From Pseudoclavibacter endophyticus (GTDB lineage: Bacteria > Actinomycetota > Actinomycetes > Actinomycetales > Microbacteriaceae): DNA of 64,000 nt. Below the pieces are notes generated by a model that was not told the origin of the DNA, did not search any database, and was given only the letters and a program-made list of their open reading frames with translations. This document shows, in pieces, positions 1 to 8,663 of this stretch. The DNA lies in the NCBI RefSeq assembly GCF_008831085.1, contig NZ_WBJY01000001.1, positions 496,001-560,000 on the forward strand, written 5' to 3'. The position numbers were made by a program, and so were the translations under genes. Positions within the stretch are counted from its first letter, which is position 1. Each line of letters begins with the position of its first letter.

Positions 1-13
1 CCGAAGTGTGTAC

Positions 14-2191
14 TCAGAACTTGCTCCAAACGCTGGCAGGCCACCAACTGATGTGAGGGTGAACTTGATCGGCGAATACTTGAGCAAGCGATCGTGACAT
101 CGTTGCCGTGAGGTGGTTGTCGTCCAAGTACGTCACAATGCCGCCTAGAGTAGGTCGGCACGTGCCGTCGGGGCAGACTGCGCCGTTGACGTCTACCCAT
201 ACGCCACCAGCTTCCTCGATCTGTGTGATGAACTGCGGGAGTGCATCCGGATCCTCCGGAACTTTGAATATGCACTCTTCTGCATCGTGGCCGTGCTCAA
301 CGGCACAGAAGTAGGGCGCAGTTGGGAATCGGGGTGTGTCGCGGATGACAACGACTTCGGTGGTCGTCTGCTGGGTAACGTGCGCGACCGTTGGGACGTG
401 ATCGCCGAGGACGGTGTCTTTATAGGGAGACGCCGTATCATTATGTAGGAGATCGGTGTCTCCAACACGCGAAACCGTTCCGACGATGACGAGCAGGTCT
501 GGTTGTGTCTCGGTAACGAACTCAATGGCCGTTTCCCACATTTTCGCGCACTGTTCTGTGGGGGTGCTATCGGGACCAGGCGCGATGCAGCCGGGCGATC
601 CGTAGGCCCGAATGTGCCAGGACGGATGCTGTTGCATTGTCTCCCACAGCATGCCGGTGTACATCATTGCGTGCGAGTTGCCAATGACAACGATCCGGCG
701 ATCTGCGGCACCGCTTTGTACATCAGCACCATCCTCGAGGCAAGCAAGTCCGCCCCACCACTTGTCCAGCGGGCACCAGTCTCCACGAATGTCGGGGGGA
801 GTTTCGACGACCATATCCGCAGGTACGAGCGCATCGAACTCTTCGTTTGGATTCGCTTGAGGGCCACGATCGGAAACATCGGTCAGCCAAATGGCGTCAA
901 GCGCGGACATTTGCATTCGCTTGAGTCCTTCTTCGCCCCCGACTCCGATACCTGTTGCAAGCACTGCGCCAACAGTGAAAACCGCGAGGGTTCGTTTCCC
1001 CAGACGTGGAAGTCGACGCTTCTGCATGGGCTGTTCTCGGCTCATCCATCTTGTGACCGGGCGTTCCACGGCGTGGGTGATGACGACGGCCAGTGCCGCC
1101 GAGATGAGGAGCAGTACGAGGCCATCGATCGCGCTCGGGGTGTCGCCGCCAACGAGATTCGCGTACAGAATGAGGATCGGCCAGTGCGTGAGGTAGAGGG
1201 CGTACGTATAGCCACCAATGCGCTGGAGTATGCGACTGCCGAGGATAGGGTCTGGTCTCTGGGTCGTCGACCGTGGGGCGTCCGCTGCGGCTATGACCAG
1301 TACGGCGCAGAAGACTGGCCACATCGCGGGCCAGCCCGGGTATGCGGCGTCGACGGGCATGACGAAACCGCACAGCACGGCGCCGATGAGACCGATCGAC
1401 GTCATGATGCGCCGGATATGTCCGGGGAATCGAAGCCACGGGATGACCAGAGCGAGCACGCTCCCCAGCGCGAACTCCCATAGGCGCGCCGGGAGATCGA
1501 AGTACGCGAACTCGGGGCTGACCGAGGTCAAGTGCAGGGCCCACGAGAACGACGCAATCGAGACCACGGCGAAGACACCGAGGAGAAGTGAGCGAGGCCG
1601 AATCCCCGTCTTGCGCGCGATCCACTCGCAGAGGAGATGCACGAACGGCCAGAGGACGAAGACCTGTCCCTGCAGGGATAGCGACCAGAAGTGCTGGAAG
1701 AAACTGGATTCATGCCGGTTCGCCGCGTAGTAATCCACGGCCTCACCCTGAAGCCAGAAGTTCATCCAGTAAGTGCCAGAGGCGAGGGCCTGATCGAAGA
1801 GCGTGCTCCATGAGTGCGGCGCAATGAAGATGAGTACCGCAACAACGGTGAGCACAATGGCAGCGAGCGCCGCCGGTAACAGTCTCGCGAACTTGCGGAC
1901 GATGTACGTGATCGGTCTGGTGAGGTTGCCCGCCTCGGCGCGGTCGGCCAGTGAACGCGTCATGAGGTAGGCGCCGATGAACAGGAAGATGTCGACGCCA
2001 CCTGAAACGCGCCCGAGCCAGATGTGGAAGCTCGCCACCAGAAGGAGTGCGATTGTGCGCAGACCGGCGATCTCGGGCACGTACCGGTTCGTCGGAGGCG
2101 ATGGCGGCACCGCTTCCGTGCCGGCGCTTCGATCGTTGCGGGCGTCGCCCGATCCGACGGACACGAGGCCCGTTGTCGTTGCTGTTGCCAT
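14..2191 (-). CDS. Membrane O-acyltransferase fused to SGNH hydrolase domain (OafA/YrhL type)
   Basis: This 725-aa protein has an N-terminal acyltransferase-3 domain of about ten membrane helices (roughly residues 40-400) and an extracytoplasmic C-terminal SGNH domain. The family moves an acetyl group across the membrane onto surface polysaccharide. The SGNH serine is in a GNSH motif at about S506, and the closing D-x-x-H is at D690/H693, so both catalytic ends are present. I start it at the ATG at 2191 because AGGGGG lies just upstream. A longer reading frame exists but would run into the divergent rmlC promoter and start codon. Its codon use looks less GC-biased than the rest of the locus, which hints at separate acquisition. 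O-acetylation of the glycopolymer made by this locus is inferred from context. Confidence 0.88.
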   Translation of the reverse strand: MATATTTGLVSVGSGDARNDRSAGTEAVPPSPPTNRYVPEIAGLRTIALLLVASFHIWLGRVSGGVDIFLFIGAYLMTRSLADRAEAGNLTRPITYIVRKFARLLPAALAAIVLTVVAVLIFIAPHSWSTLFDQALASGTYWMNFWLQGEAVDYYAANRHESSFFQHFWSLSLQGQVFVLWPFVHLLCEWIARKTGIRPRSLLLGVFAVVSIASFSWALHLTSVSPEFAYFDLPARLWEFALGSVLALVIPWLRFPGHIRRIMTSIGLIGAVLCGFVMPVDAAYPGWPAMWPVFCAVLVIAAADAPRSTTQRPDPILGSRILQRIGGYTYALYLTHWPILILYANLVGGDTPSAIDGLVLLLISAALAVVITHAVERPVTRWMSREQPMQKRRLPRLGKRTLAVFTVGAVLATGIGVGGEEGLKRMQMSALDAIWLTDVSDRGPQANPNEEFDALVPADMVVETPPDIRGDWCPLDKWWGGLACLEDGADVQSGAADRRIVVIGNSHAMMYTGMLWETMQQHPSWHIRAYGSPGCIAPGPDSTPTEQCAKMWETAIEFVTETQPDLLVIVGTVSRVGDTDLLHNDTASPYKDTVLGDHVPTVAHVTQQTTTEVVVIRDTPRFPTAPYFCAVEHGHDAEECIFKVPEDPDALPQFITQIEEAGGVWVDVNGAVCPDGTCRPTLGGIVTYLDDNHLTATMSRSLAQVFADQVHPHISWWPASVWSKF

Positions 2192-2304
2192 GGAACCCCC
2201 TGCATCTTGCCCCGGGCCAGCGTTCAAGAGTAGAACAGCCGATGGCCGCGCACGTGCCGCGACCATGAACAGGTACAAGTTGCCGTCATCGATTTCGAGC
2301 GTCC

Positions 2305-2310
2305 TAGACT
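2305..2310 (+). promoter_or_regulatory. -10 box of a leaderless rmlC promoter
   Basis: TAGACT lies 6 nt before the rmlC ATG and no Shine-Dalgarno sequence is present, so transcription probably begins at the start codon. TTGCCG at 2280-2285 with a 19-nt spacer is a possible -35 element. Confidence 0.6.
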
Positions 2311-2316
2311 CGCGGC

Positions 2317-2937
2317 ATGGAGATTCGCGAACTGAAGGTTCCCGACGCATACGAGATCACGCCGAAGCTCATCGGCGACTCGCGCGGCATGTTCCTCGAG
2401 TGGTACCGCTTCGACAAGCTCGCCGAGGTCGTCGGCCACCCCCTCGACCTCAGGCAGGGAAACATGTCGGTGTCTGCCCGCGGTGTGGTGCGAGGCATCC
2501 ACTTCGCCGACATCCCGCCGAGCCAGGCGAAGTACGTCACCTGCCCCAAGGGCGCCGTCGTCGACTACGTCATCGACATCCGCTCGGGCTCGCCCACGTT
2601 CGGGCAGTGGGACTCGGTGCGCCTCGATGACGTCGACCGCAAGGCCATCTACCTCTCCGAGGGCCTCGGGCACGCCTTCATCTCGCTCGAAGAGGGCTCG
2701 GTCGTCAGCTACCTCGTCTCCGACACCTACGCACCCGGCCGCGAGCACGGCATCAATCCGATGTGCACGACGGTCGGCCTTGAGTTCGAGCTGCCGTCGG
2801 AGGAGCTCCTGCTCTCGGAGAAGGACACGGGGGCACCGGGACTCCTCGAAGCCGAGCGGCAGGGACTGCTGCCGACGTACGAGCAGGCGAGGACGTTCTA
2901 CGGCGAACTCGACGCGAAGGCAGGGTACGGCGCATGA
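2317..2937 (+). CDS. rfbC: dTDP-4-dehydrorhamnose 3,5-epimerase
   Basis: A cytoplasmic cupin enzyme of 206 aa, full length for the RmlC family. It epimerises dTDP-4-keto-6-deoxyglucose at C3 and C5, the third step of dTDP-L-rhamnose synthesis. The visible signature is RGVVRGIHF, containing the catalytic histidine (H62) and conserved arginine (R59), followed by the conserved DYVIDIR strand and the GLGHAF loop. The stop codon overlaps the next start (ATGA), so it is translationally coupled to the thymidylyltransferase gene. The dehydratase (rmlB) and reductase (rmlD) are not in the window and must be encoded elsewhere if the pathway is complete. Confidence 0.95.
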   Translation: MEIRELKVPDAYEITPKLIGDSRGMFLEWYRFDKLAEVVGHPLDLRQGNMSVSARGVVRGIHFADIPPSQAKYVTCPKGAVVDYVIDIRSGSPTFGQWDSVRLDDVDRKAIYLSEGLGHAFISLEEGSVVSYLVSDTYAPGREHGINPMCTTVGLEFELPSEELLLSEKDTGAPGLLEAERQGLLPTYEQARTFYGELDAKAGYGA

Positions 2938-3815
2938 AGGGCATCGTCCTGGCCGGAGGATCCGGCACGCGCCTCTGGCCGATCACCAAGGGCATCTCGA
3001 AGCAGTTGATGCCGATCTACGACAAGCCGATGATCTACTATCCGCTCTCGACCCTCATGATGGCCGACATCCGCGAGGTGCTGATCATCACGACGCCGGA
3101 GTACAACCAGCAGTTCCGTGCCTTGCTCGGCGACGGCTCGGCGCTCGGCATGCAGATCGAGTACGCCGTGCAGCCCTCCCCCGAGGGGCTCGCCCAGGCG
3201 TTCGTCATCGGTGAGGAGTTCGTGGGCGACGATTCGGTCGCGCTGGTGCTGGGCGACAACATCTTCCACGGCACTGGCCTCGGCTCGGCCCTCCGGAACT
3301 ACGGCGACGTCGACGGCGGGCTCATCTTCGCCTATCAGGTCGCCGACCCCCAGGCGTACGGCGTCGTCGAGTTCGACGAGGACATGAAAGCGCTGTCGAT
3401 CGAAGAGAAGCCGGCGCAGCCCAAGAGCAACTACGCCGTGCCGGGCCTCTACTTCTACGACAACGAGGTGATCGAGATCGCGAAGGGCGTCACGCCGTCG
3501 GCGCGTGGCGAGCTCGAGATCTCGTCGGTCAACTCGGCCTACCTCGACGCCGGCAAGCTGCAGGTGCACGTGCTCGACCGCGGCACCGCCTGGCTCGACA
3601 CCGGCACCTTCGAGTCGATGATGCAGGCGTCGGAGTACGTCAGGGTCATCGAGGACCGGCAGGGCTTCAAGATCGGCTGCATCGAAGAGATCGCCTGGCG
3701 CGCCGGGTGGATCGACGATGCGCAGCTCGAGGCGCTCGCGACGCCCCTCTCGAAATCTGGCTACGGCAAGTACCTCATGCGTCTGCTGGCGCACAAGGCC
3801 GCCGGCCTCGGCTGA
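2934..3815 (+). CDS. rfbA: Glucose-1-phosphate thymidylyltransferase
   Basis: RmlA condenses glucose-1-phosphate and dTTP to dTDP-glucose, the first step of dTDP-rhamnose synthesis. The 293-aa length is that of the family. The nucleotide-binding GGSGTRLWP motif is at residues 8-16, followed by the conserved [15 protein letters not shown] block and LGDNIFHG around residue 105. Its ATG overlaps the rfbC stop codon by four bases, so the two genes form one transcription unit. It is followed by a convergent glycosyltransferase gene with only 19 bp between the stop codons and no clear terminator. Confidence 0.95.
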   Translation: MKGIVLAGGSGTRLWPITKGISKQLMPIYDKPMIYYPLSTLMMADIREVLIITTPEYNQQFRALLGDGSALGMQIEYAVQPSPEGLAQAFVIGEEFVGDDSVALVLGDNIFHGTGLGSALRNYGDVDGGLIFAYQVADPQAYGVVEFDEDMKALSIEEKPAQPKSNYAVPGLYFYDNEVIEIAKGVTPSARGELEISSVNSAYLDAGKLQVHVLDRGTAWLDTGTFESMMQASEYVRVIEDRQGFKIGCIEEIAWRAGWIDDAQLEALATPLSKSGYGKYLMRLLAHKAAGLG

Positions 3816-3834
3816 GCGTACGGACTGCGGCGGG

Positions 3835-4908
3835 TCAGTCAGGCCGGTCGCTCCGGGAGTGGAGAGCGTCGCGGATCACGTCGAGCGTGCCGCGCGAGGA
3901 GTACCGCCTGTAGTCGCCGCGGCGCAGACCCTGGGCGACGGCGCCGACCCGCGCGAGACGCGCGTCCGGCATCCGCAGCCGCCGGCGCTCGTGCGACAGC
4001 TTGCGCTCGACCTCGACGCGTTGCTCGGGTGTTGCGCCGAGGCTTCCGAGCCGTGCGCGGAGCGCGTCGGCTCGTTGCACCCGGAGCCGTTGTTGTTCGT
4101 AACCGGGGCCGACGACTCTGTCGACCTTGTCGCGGAGCGTTGGCGTGACCTGCCCGATCTGGTTGTCCCCATGCTGCCGGTAGTCGATGAGTGGCGCGCG
4201 GAGCGTGCGAATGCCCGAACGCAGTGCGGCGGCAATCGCCAGCCACTCGTCGTGGATCCAGGGGTCGGGTGCGACGCCGGCCGCGACGACGAAGTCGCGG
4301 CGCACCATCGTCGTCGCCCCCGTCACGAGATTGCGGCGGAGCAACACCCCGAACTGATCGGGACCGGGGCCCGGGCCGGCGCCGTCGCCCACATATGCCG
4401 CCCACTCGCCGTCGCCGATCTCGAGCGAGGCGAAGAGCGACGGCTCGATCTCGTCGCCCGCCCGGTCGACGATCCGGGCGTCGGAGTGCGCCAGCAGCGC
4501 GCCTTCATCGTCGGCGAGCAGCGGCGCGAGGCGGGCGACCTTGTCGCGGTGCCACACGTCGTCCTGATCGGCGAATGCCACGAGCGGCGTGCGCGCCTGG
4601 TCGGCGCCGAACGCGAAGTTCGCCGCCACGCGGAGGGCGGTCGATCGAGTGAAGACGCGAAACGGCACCTCAGACGCTTCGAGCGTTCGCGCAGCGAGCT
4701 CGACGGTGCCGTCGGTCGAGGCGTCGTCGCTCACGATCACCTCGTCGACGGACACCGACTGGCGCAGGATGCTCGCGAGCTGCTGCGCGAGGAACGCTTC
4801 GCCCCGAAAGGTGCACACGACCGCGGTCACCCCTGATGACGGCGGGATCGCGGAGCTAGCGCGCGCCACACCCGGTTCACGTTGCGCGACGATGCTCGAG
4901 ACGACCAT
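3835..4908 (-). CDS. GT2 family glycosyltransferase (rhamnosyltransferase-like)
   Basis: A 357-aa cytoplasmic GT-A glycosyltransferase. The N-terminal Rossmann half has TAVVCTFRGEAF, then the nucleotide-binding VSDDASTDGT motif and FADQDDVW, which contains the metal-binding acidic residues typical of RfbF-like rhamnosyltransferases. The C-terminal third is arginine-rich and probably helical. I chose the ATG at 4908; the reading frame stays open far upstream but that stretch is antisense to the RgpF gene and has no family similarity. It is divergent from the RgpF gene at 5032 and probably adds a sugar to the same polymer. The donor sugar cannot be read from the sequence; dTDP-rhamnose is a guess from the neighbours. 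Confidence 0.85.
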   Translation of the reverse strand: MVVSSIVAQREPGVARASSAIPPSSGVTAVVCTFRGEAFLAQQLASILRQSVSVDEVIVSDDASTDGTVELAARTLEASEVPFRVFTRSTALRVAANFAFGADQARTPLVAFADQDDVWHRDKVARLAPLLADDEGALLAHSDARIVDRAGDEIEPSLFASLEIGDGEWAAYVGDGAGPGPGPDQFGVLLRRNLVTGATTMVRRDFVVAAGVAPDPWIHDEWLAIAAALRSGIRTLRAPLIDYRQHGDNQIGQVTPTLRDKVDRVVGPGYEQQRLRVQRADALRARLGSLGATPEQRVEVERKLSHERRRLRMPDARLARVGAVAQGLRRGDYRRYSSRGTLDVIRDALHSRSDRPD

Positions 4909-5031
4909 GCTGATAGCTTGGCACGACCCGGCGTGCGTACCGTGAGGGACGTGAAGCCTCGCCGCACCCCCTCGGGCAGCATCACCTGAATCGGGCCGTG
5001 GGCTTGCAACAGGAAAGGGCAGCAGCGCGAC

Positions 5032-6825
5032 ATGCAACGACTCGTCATTGTTCTGCTGCACGACCGCTTTGGGCGCATCGACGCCGGCACTCGTCGGTTC
5101 CTCGAGGGTCTCCGCCCGTTCGCACAGCGCTTGCACGTCGTCGTGAACGGCGCCCTCGGTAATGACGGACAGCGTGCGCTCGCGGGCCTCTCCGACGACC
5201 TGCTGGTGCGTGAGAACACCGGGTTCGACGTCGGCGGCTACCGGGCCGCGATCGAGGCGATCGGCCCTCGGCGCCTCGCGCGATTCGACGAGCTGCTCAT
5301 GACGAACTCGACGAACTTCGGTCCGGTCGAGGTGTTCCCGGGCCGGGGCGCGACCTTCGCGCACATCTTTGAGCGGCAGGACGCGCGCGACGTCGATGTG
5401 TGGGGCATGACCCAGCACGGCGAGATCACGCCGAACCCCTACACCTTCCGCGGAACACTGCCGGCGCACCTGCAGTCGAACTGGCTCGCCGTGCGGGCGA
5501 GCGTGCTTCGCAGCGATGCGTGGGCCCAGTACTGGGCGTCGATGCCCGAGATCACGTCGTACGACGACTCGATCCGCCACCACGAGTCTCGCTTCACGCA
5601 GTTCTTCGCCGATGCCGGCTTCCGCTGCGAACCCGTCTTCGCCGCCGCACCCTTCGGCGTCGCGAATCCGAGCATCGAGCAGCCCCTCGCGCTCCTCCGC
5701 GCCGGTTGCCCCATCGTGAAGCGTCGCCTCTTCTTCCACGACCCCGTCGAGCTCGACCACCGCGCGGTCGACGTGCCCGAGGTGGCGCGGGCCATGGCGG
5801 CCGGCGGCTTCGACGCGGGTGTGATCGTGCACTCCGCCGCGCTCACCACCCCGCCGCGCACGCTTGCGTCGGCACTCGGCGGGGTTCGAACGCTGCGCGA
5901 GCCGGCACGCCTCACGCGAGACGGGCATCCCGAAACCGCCGCGACCTCCGGGGGCGAGGTGGCGATCGTGGGCGGTATGCGGATGCGCCGGGTGGAGGGG
6001 AACCTGTGGCGCCGCCTCGCCGACAACCCGCGCGGGCTGCTCGACGACGTCGACTTCATCGTGAGCCGCGGCGCCTATCCCGTCCTCGGCGCGATCCCGC
6101 CGGCCGAAGTCGGCACCAGGGCCATCACCGCGGGGGGCGACGACGACGGCGGCCAGGTCGTCGACGAGCGCCCCGAGCACATCGCCGACCCCGCCGCCGT
6201 GCGTGCCGCGCGCGACGCCGGGAACGCGCTGCTCGCCGACCCGACTCCCATCGCGTGGGCGCTCGCCGACGAACCGGCGCTCGGCGCGATCGTGCCGCTC
6301 ACACCGCACATCGGCTCGGAGGCGATCGGTCATGGTTGGCTCGGCCGACGTGACGCCGTCGAGGAGCTGACGGTGCGGCTCGGGCTCGACGGTCCGCTCG
6401 ACGAGCACGGGCCCGCAGCCCCGTATTCCGCCGTCGCCGTCTACCGGCCCGCGGCGCTGCGCCCACTCGCCGACGTGTTCCGTGCGCTGGGCGGCTGGGG
6501 ACCGCTCGTGGCCCAGACCCATGGGGGAGGGCCCGAGCTCGAGCGTCAGCTCGACCTGCTCGCCTCGCGCATCGTGTTGACGGCGGGGTACCTCACGGTC
6601 GAGGTGGGGACGGTGGCGCAGCTCGAGGCGAGCCTCGCGCACTTGCAGGCGAAGTACGCCGAGGTGGCGGGAATGCTGCCGCCGGGCGCTCGAGAGCCCA
6701 TTCGGTATCTGCGTGCTCGCCGCCGCGGTGCGCTGAGCCCAGAGGCGATCGGAGAGACGCTGGTTCGCCGTGCCCCGAAGTTCGCGCAGTCACTTCGCGC
6801 GGCAATCGCCCGCTGGCGCAGCTGA
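5032..6825 (+). CDS. RgpF-type rhamnan synthesis protein, with an eroded C-terminal half
   Basis: This 597-aa protein matches the RgpF family, whose members act in the assembly of rhamnose-rich wall polysaccharides. The first 270 residues are well conserved: LVRENTGFDVGGYR, TNSTNFGPVEVF, DVDVWGMTQHGE, LQSNWLAVR and CPIVKRRLFFHDP. The second half can be aligned with the paralogue at 8664-11729 only at its ends (for example TPHIGSEAIGHGWLG). The blocks that carry ESNRGRDISAF and KIHGKKS in the paralogue are replaced here by Gly/Asp-rich sequence. The frame is intact, so this is divergence, not a frameshift. The C-terminal catalytic site is probably lost. The start is the ATG at 5032; a GGAAAGGG lies about 13 nt upstream. 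Confidence 0.85.
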   Translation: MQRLVIVLLHDRFGRIDAGTRRFLEGLRPFAQRLHVVVNGALGNDGQRALAGLSDDLLVRENTGFDVGGYRAAIEAIGPRRLARFDELLMTNSTNFGPVEVFPGRGATFAHIFERQDARDVDVWGMTQHGEITPNPYTFRGTLPAHLQSNWLAVRASVLRSDAWAQYWASMPEITSYDDSIRHHESRFTQFFADAGFRCEPVFAAAPFGVANPSIEQPLALLRAGCPIVKRRLFFHDPVELDHRAVDVPEVARAMAAGGFDAGVIVHSAALTTPPRTLASALGGVRTLREPARLTRDGHPETAATSGGEVAIVGGMRMRRVEGNLWRRLADNPRGLLDDVDFIVSRGAYPVLGAIPPAEVGTRAITAGGDDDGGQVVDERPEHIADPAAVRAARDAGNALLADPTPIAWALADEPALGAIVPLTPHIGSEAIGHGWLGRRDAVEELTVRLGLDGPLDEHGPAAPYSAVAVYRPAALRPLADVFRALGGWGPLVAQTHGGGPELERQLDLLASRIVLTAGYLTVEVGTVAQLEASLAHLQAKYAEVAGMLPPGAREPIRYLRARRRGALSPEAIGETLVRRAPKFAQSLRAAIARWRS

Positions 6826-6845
6826 CCGATCGAGTACCGCTCCGA

Positions 6846-7757
6846 CTACGGCTGTTGGCGCCGCTCGAGTGCCGTCGCGAGCACGTCGAGGCGCGCTCGC
6901 ACCGCGACGAGTTCGGCGGCGAGCTGTGCATCGGTGAGCCCGGCCGGCTCGGCGCGCGGCGGCGGCGTGGAATCGGCCGCGTCATCGCCCGCACGCTGTT
7001 CGGCCGTGCCCTCGCGCGCCTTCGTCAGGTTCTGCATCGTGTCGATGATGACGGCGACGAAGAGGTTCAGCATCGTCAACGCGCTCACCACGATGAACAG
7101 CACGAAGAACACCCACGCGGCGGGGTAGCCGTTGTCCATGATGGGGCGAACGACGGCGGCCCACGAGTCGAGCGTCATCATCTGGAACAGCGTGAAGAGC
7201 GATTCGCCGATTGTGCCGAAGTGCTCGGGGGAGGCGGCCCCGAAGAGCTCGGTCGCCATGACGGCCCCCACGTAGAAGATGATGGCGAGCAGCGCGCCGA
7301 TCGAGGCGATGCCGGGAATGGCGGCGAGCAGGGTCGTCACGATGAACCGCAGCTGCGGCACGGCCGAGACGAGCCGGAGCACGCGGAGCACTCGAAGCGC
7401 TCGGAGCACCGAGAAGGGGCCGGATGCGGGGACGAGCGCGATGGCCACGACCAGAAAGTCGAAGACGTTCCAGCCGTCCGTGAAGTACGCCCAGCCACGC
7501 GCGAAAAGCTTGCAGGCCAGCTCCATGACGAAGATCCAGAGAAAGACGACATCGAGGGCGTGGATCACGCCGCCCGCGGCGCGCATGATGTCGTCCGATG
7601 TCTGCAGGCCGAGCGTGATCGCGTTCGCCACGATGACCGCGATGACGAGGCGCTGGACCGGCACCGACTCAACCCACGCGCCCACGCGAGCCCGAATCTT
7701 CGCGACCGGATCGCCGGGCTGCGCCTGAATGGGCGTTGGTGTCATTGAGGTCGTCAT
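6846..7757 (-). CDS. One-domain voltage-gated cation channel (NaChBac/NavAb type)
   Basis: A 303-aa six-helix channel subunit expected to form tetramers in the cytoplasmic membrane. The S1-S4 voltage sensor includes an S4 with arginines every third residue (RALRVLRVLRLV). The pore loop follows S5, and S6 ends in NLFVAVIIDTMQNL. The C-terminal 35 residues (from about LTDAQLAAEL) predict a coiled coil, as in bacterial Nav channels. The selectivity filter reads TLDSWAA with D197, where NaChBac and NavAb have glutamate (TLESW). The start at 7757 has AGG too close to be ideal; an in-frame ATG at 7745 is an alternative. It is convergent with the RgpF gene, and its link to glycopolymer synthesis is unknown. 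Confidence 0.9.
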   Translation of the reverse strand: MTTSMTPTPIQAQPGDPVAKIRARVGAWVESVPVQRLVIAVIVANAITLGLQTSDDIMRAAGGVIHALDVVFLWIFVMELACKLFARGWAYFTDGWNVFDFLVVAIALVPASGPFSVLRALRVLRVLRLVSAVPQLRFIVTTLLAAIPGIASIGALLAIIFYVGAVMATELFGAASPEHFGTIGESLFTLFQMMTLDSWAAVVRPIMDNGYPAAWVFFVLFIVVSALTMLNLFVAVIIDTMQNLTKAREGTAEQRAGDDAADSTPPPRAEPAGLTDAQLAAELVAVRARLDVLATALERRQQP

Positions 7758-7883
7758 CCTGTCAACCGGGTCGTCGTGAACAGCCGAAGCCTACGGAGCG
7801 CTGTGGCCGGCCGGCATCGTTCGAAAGTCGGGGATCGAATGCGCGATCGGCGCGCCTGCCGTGACGCCCGGCGCACTCGGCGG

Positions 7884-7889
7884 TACCGT
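7884..7889 (+). promoter_or_regulatory. Candidate -10 box
   Basis: TACCGT sits 25 nt before the ATG at 7915. A GTGACG about 17 nt further upstream could serve as the -35 element. Support is sequence pattern only. Confidence 0.35.
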
Positions 7890-7914
7890 CGCAGACGAGA
7901 AACAGGGAGGCGTC

Positions 7915-8547
7915 ATGGCTGATCGCGACACGTCTGGCAGCTACCCGGACGACGACAATCTCGCTGCCGGCGACACCGGCGAACAGCGTCGCTTGGTCGA
8001 GGCCGAACGCCGCGGGCTCGGCAAGGGGGCGTTCGCCGGACTCGGCCTCGCCGTGCTGCTCGTGCTCATCATCGGCGCGGTCCTGATCTGGTTCAACCCT
8101 TTCTCGCAGGGCCCTGCGGCTGACAACACGGCACCCGTGACGTCGCTGCCCGCGCCGACATCCGAGCCGACCGAATCGCTCCCGCTCGCGACCGCGACGA
8201 CGGCGCCGCCGTCGACACCCGATCCCTCGGCAGCCGCGACGACCACGCCCACCGCCAGCGCGGACCTCGCGCTGAACCGATGGAACTGGATCCCCGATCA
8301 GCGGAGCTTCTCGGTCGCAGGCTTCATCGAGGGCACCGAGCCGGGCGGCTCGTGCACGCTGACGGCCGCCAATGGCAGTGTCACCTTCGTGGCGACCGAG
8401 CCGGCCACGCCCGATGTCACGACGACGATCTGCGTCGTCAACCTGCACTCGCCCGACGTCGCCTCGGGCGACTGGCAGCTCACGATGACGTACGACGGCC
8501 CGTCGGGCCCGGCCACGAGCGAGACCGTCACCGTCACCGTGCCGTAG
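7915..8547 (+). CDS. Membrane-anchored protein with Pro/Thr linker and C-terminal beta domain
   Basis: I do not recognise a named family. The 210-aa protein has a charged cytoplasmic N terminus of about 37 residues, one membrane helix (GLGLAVLLVLIIGAVLIWF, about residues 40-60), and a low-complexity Ser/Thr/Pro/Ala linker of about 60 residues. A 90-residue extracytoplasmic domain follows; its two cysteines (in GGSCTL and TTICVV) could form a disulphide, and its alternating strands suggest an Ig-like fold. The ATG at 7915 is preceded by a strong AGGGAGG ribosome binding site. It is divergent from the channel gene and upstream of the GT2-RgpF fusion gene. An envelope role is inferred from topology only. 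Confidence 0.75.
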   Translation: MADRDTSGSYPDDDNLAAGDTGEQRRLVEAERRGLGKGAFAGLGLAVLLVLIIGAVLIWFNPFSQGPAADNTAPVTSLPAPTSEPTESLPLATATTAPPSTPDPSAAATTTPTASADLALNRWNWIPDQRSFSVAGFIEGTEPGGSCTLTAANGSVTFVATEPATPDVTTTICVVNLHSPDVASGDWQLTMTYDGPSGPATSETVTVTVP

Positions 8548-8582
8548 GGCGCATCCTGACCGCCGTCTGACGCCGCGGTCGG

Positions 8583-8588
8583 TAGCCT
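8583..8588 (+). promoter_or_regulatory. Candidate -10 box for the GT2-RgpF gene
   Basis: TAGCCT lies in the 116-bp gap before 8664 and would give a leader of about 70 nt. No good -35 is visible. Confidence 0.3.
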
Positions 8589-8663
8589 TGCGCGCAGCAT
8601 CGACTCGCCACCCGTGCCTCCGAGGCCCTCGCGGCGGCACTGGCGTCATCTGAAGGAGCACAC

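Noticed and set aside
2192..2350. 53-residue N-terminal extension of the first acyltransferase
   Set aside because: It overlaps the rmlC promoter and start codon on the other strand, has no family similarity, and the ATG at 2191 has a clear ribosome binding site.
4909..6642. Long minus-strand extension of the GT2 gene at 3835-4908
   Set aside because: It is antisense to the conserved RgpF gene and reads as Arg/Gly/His-rich sequence typical of high-GC shadow frames.
7764..7769. TTGACA on the minus strand as a -35 box for the channel gene
   Set aside because: It lies immediately before the start codon, so its -10 would fall inside the coding sequence, and no matching -10 is present.
8558..8580. 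GACCGC...GCGGTC hairpin as a terminator after the gene at 7915
   Set aside because: Only 6-bp arms with an 11-nt loop and no U-tract; easily expected by chance at this GC content.
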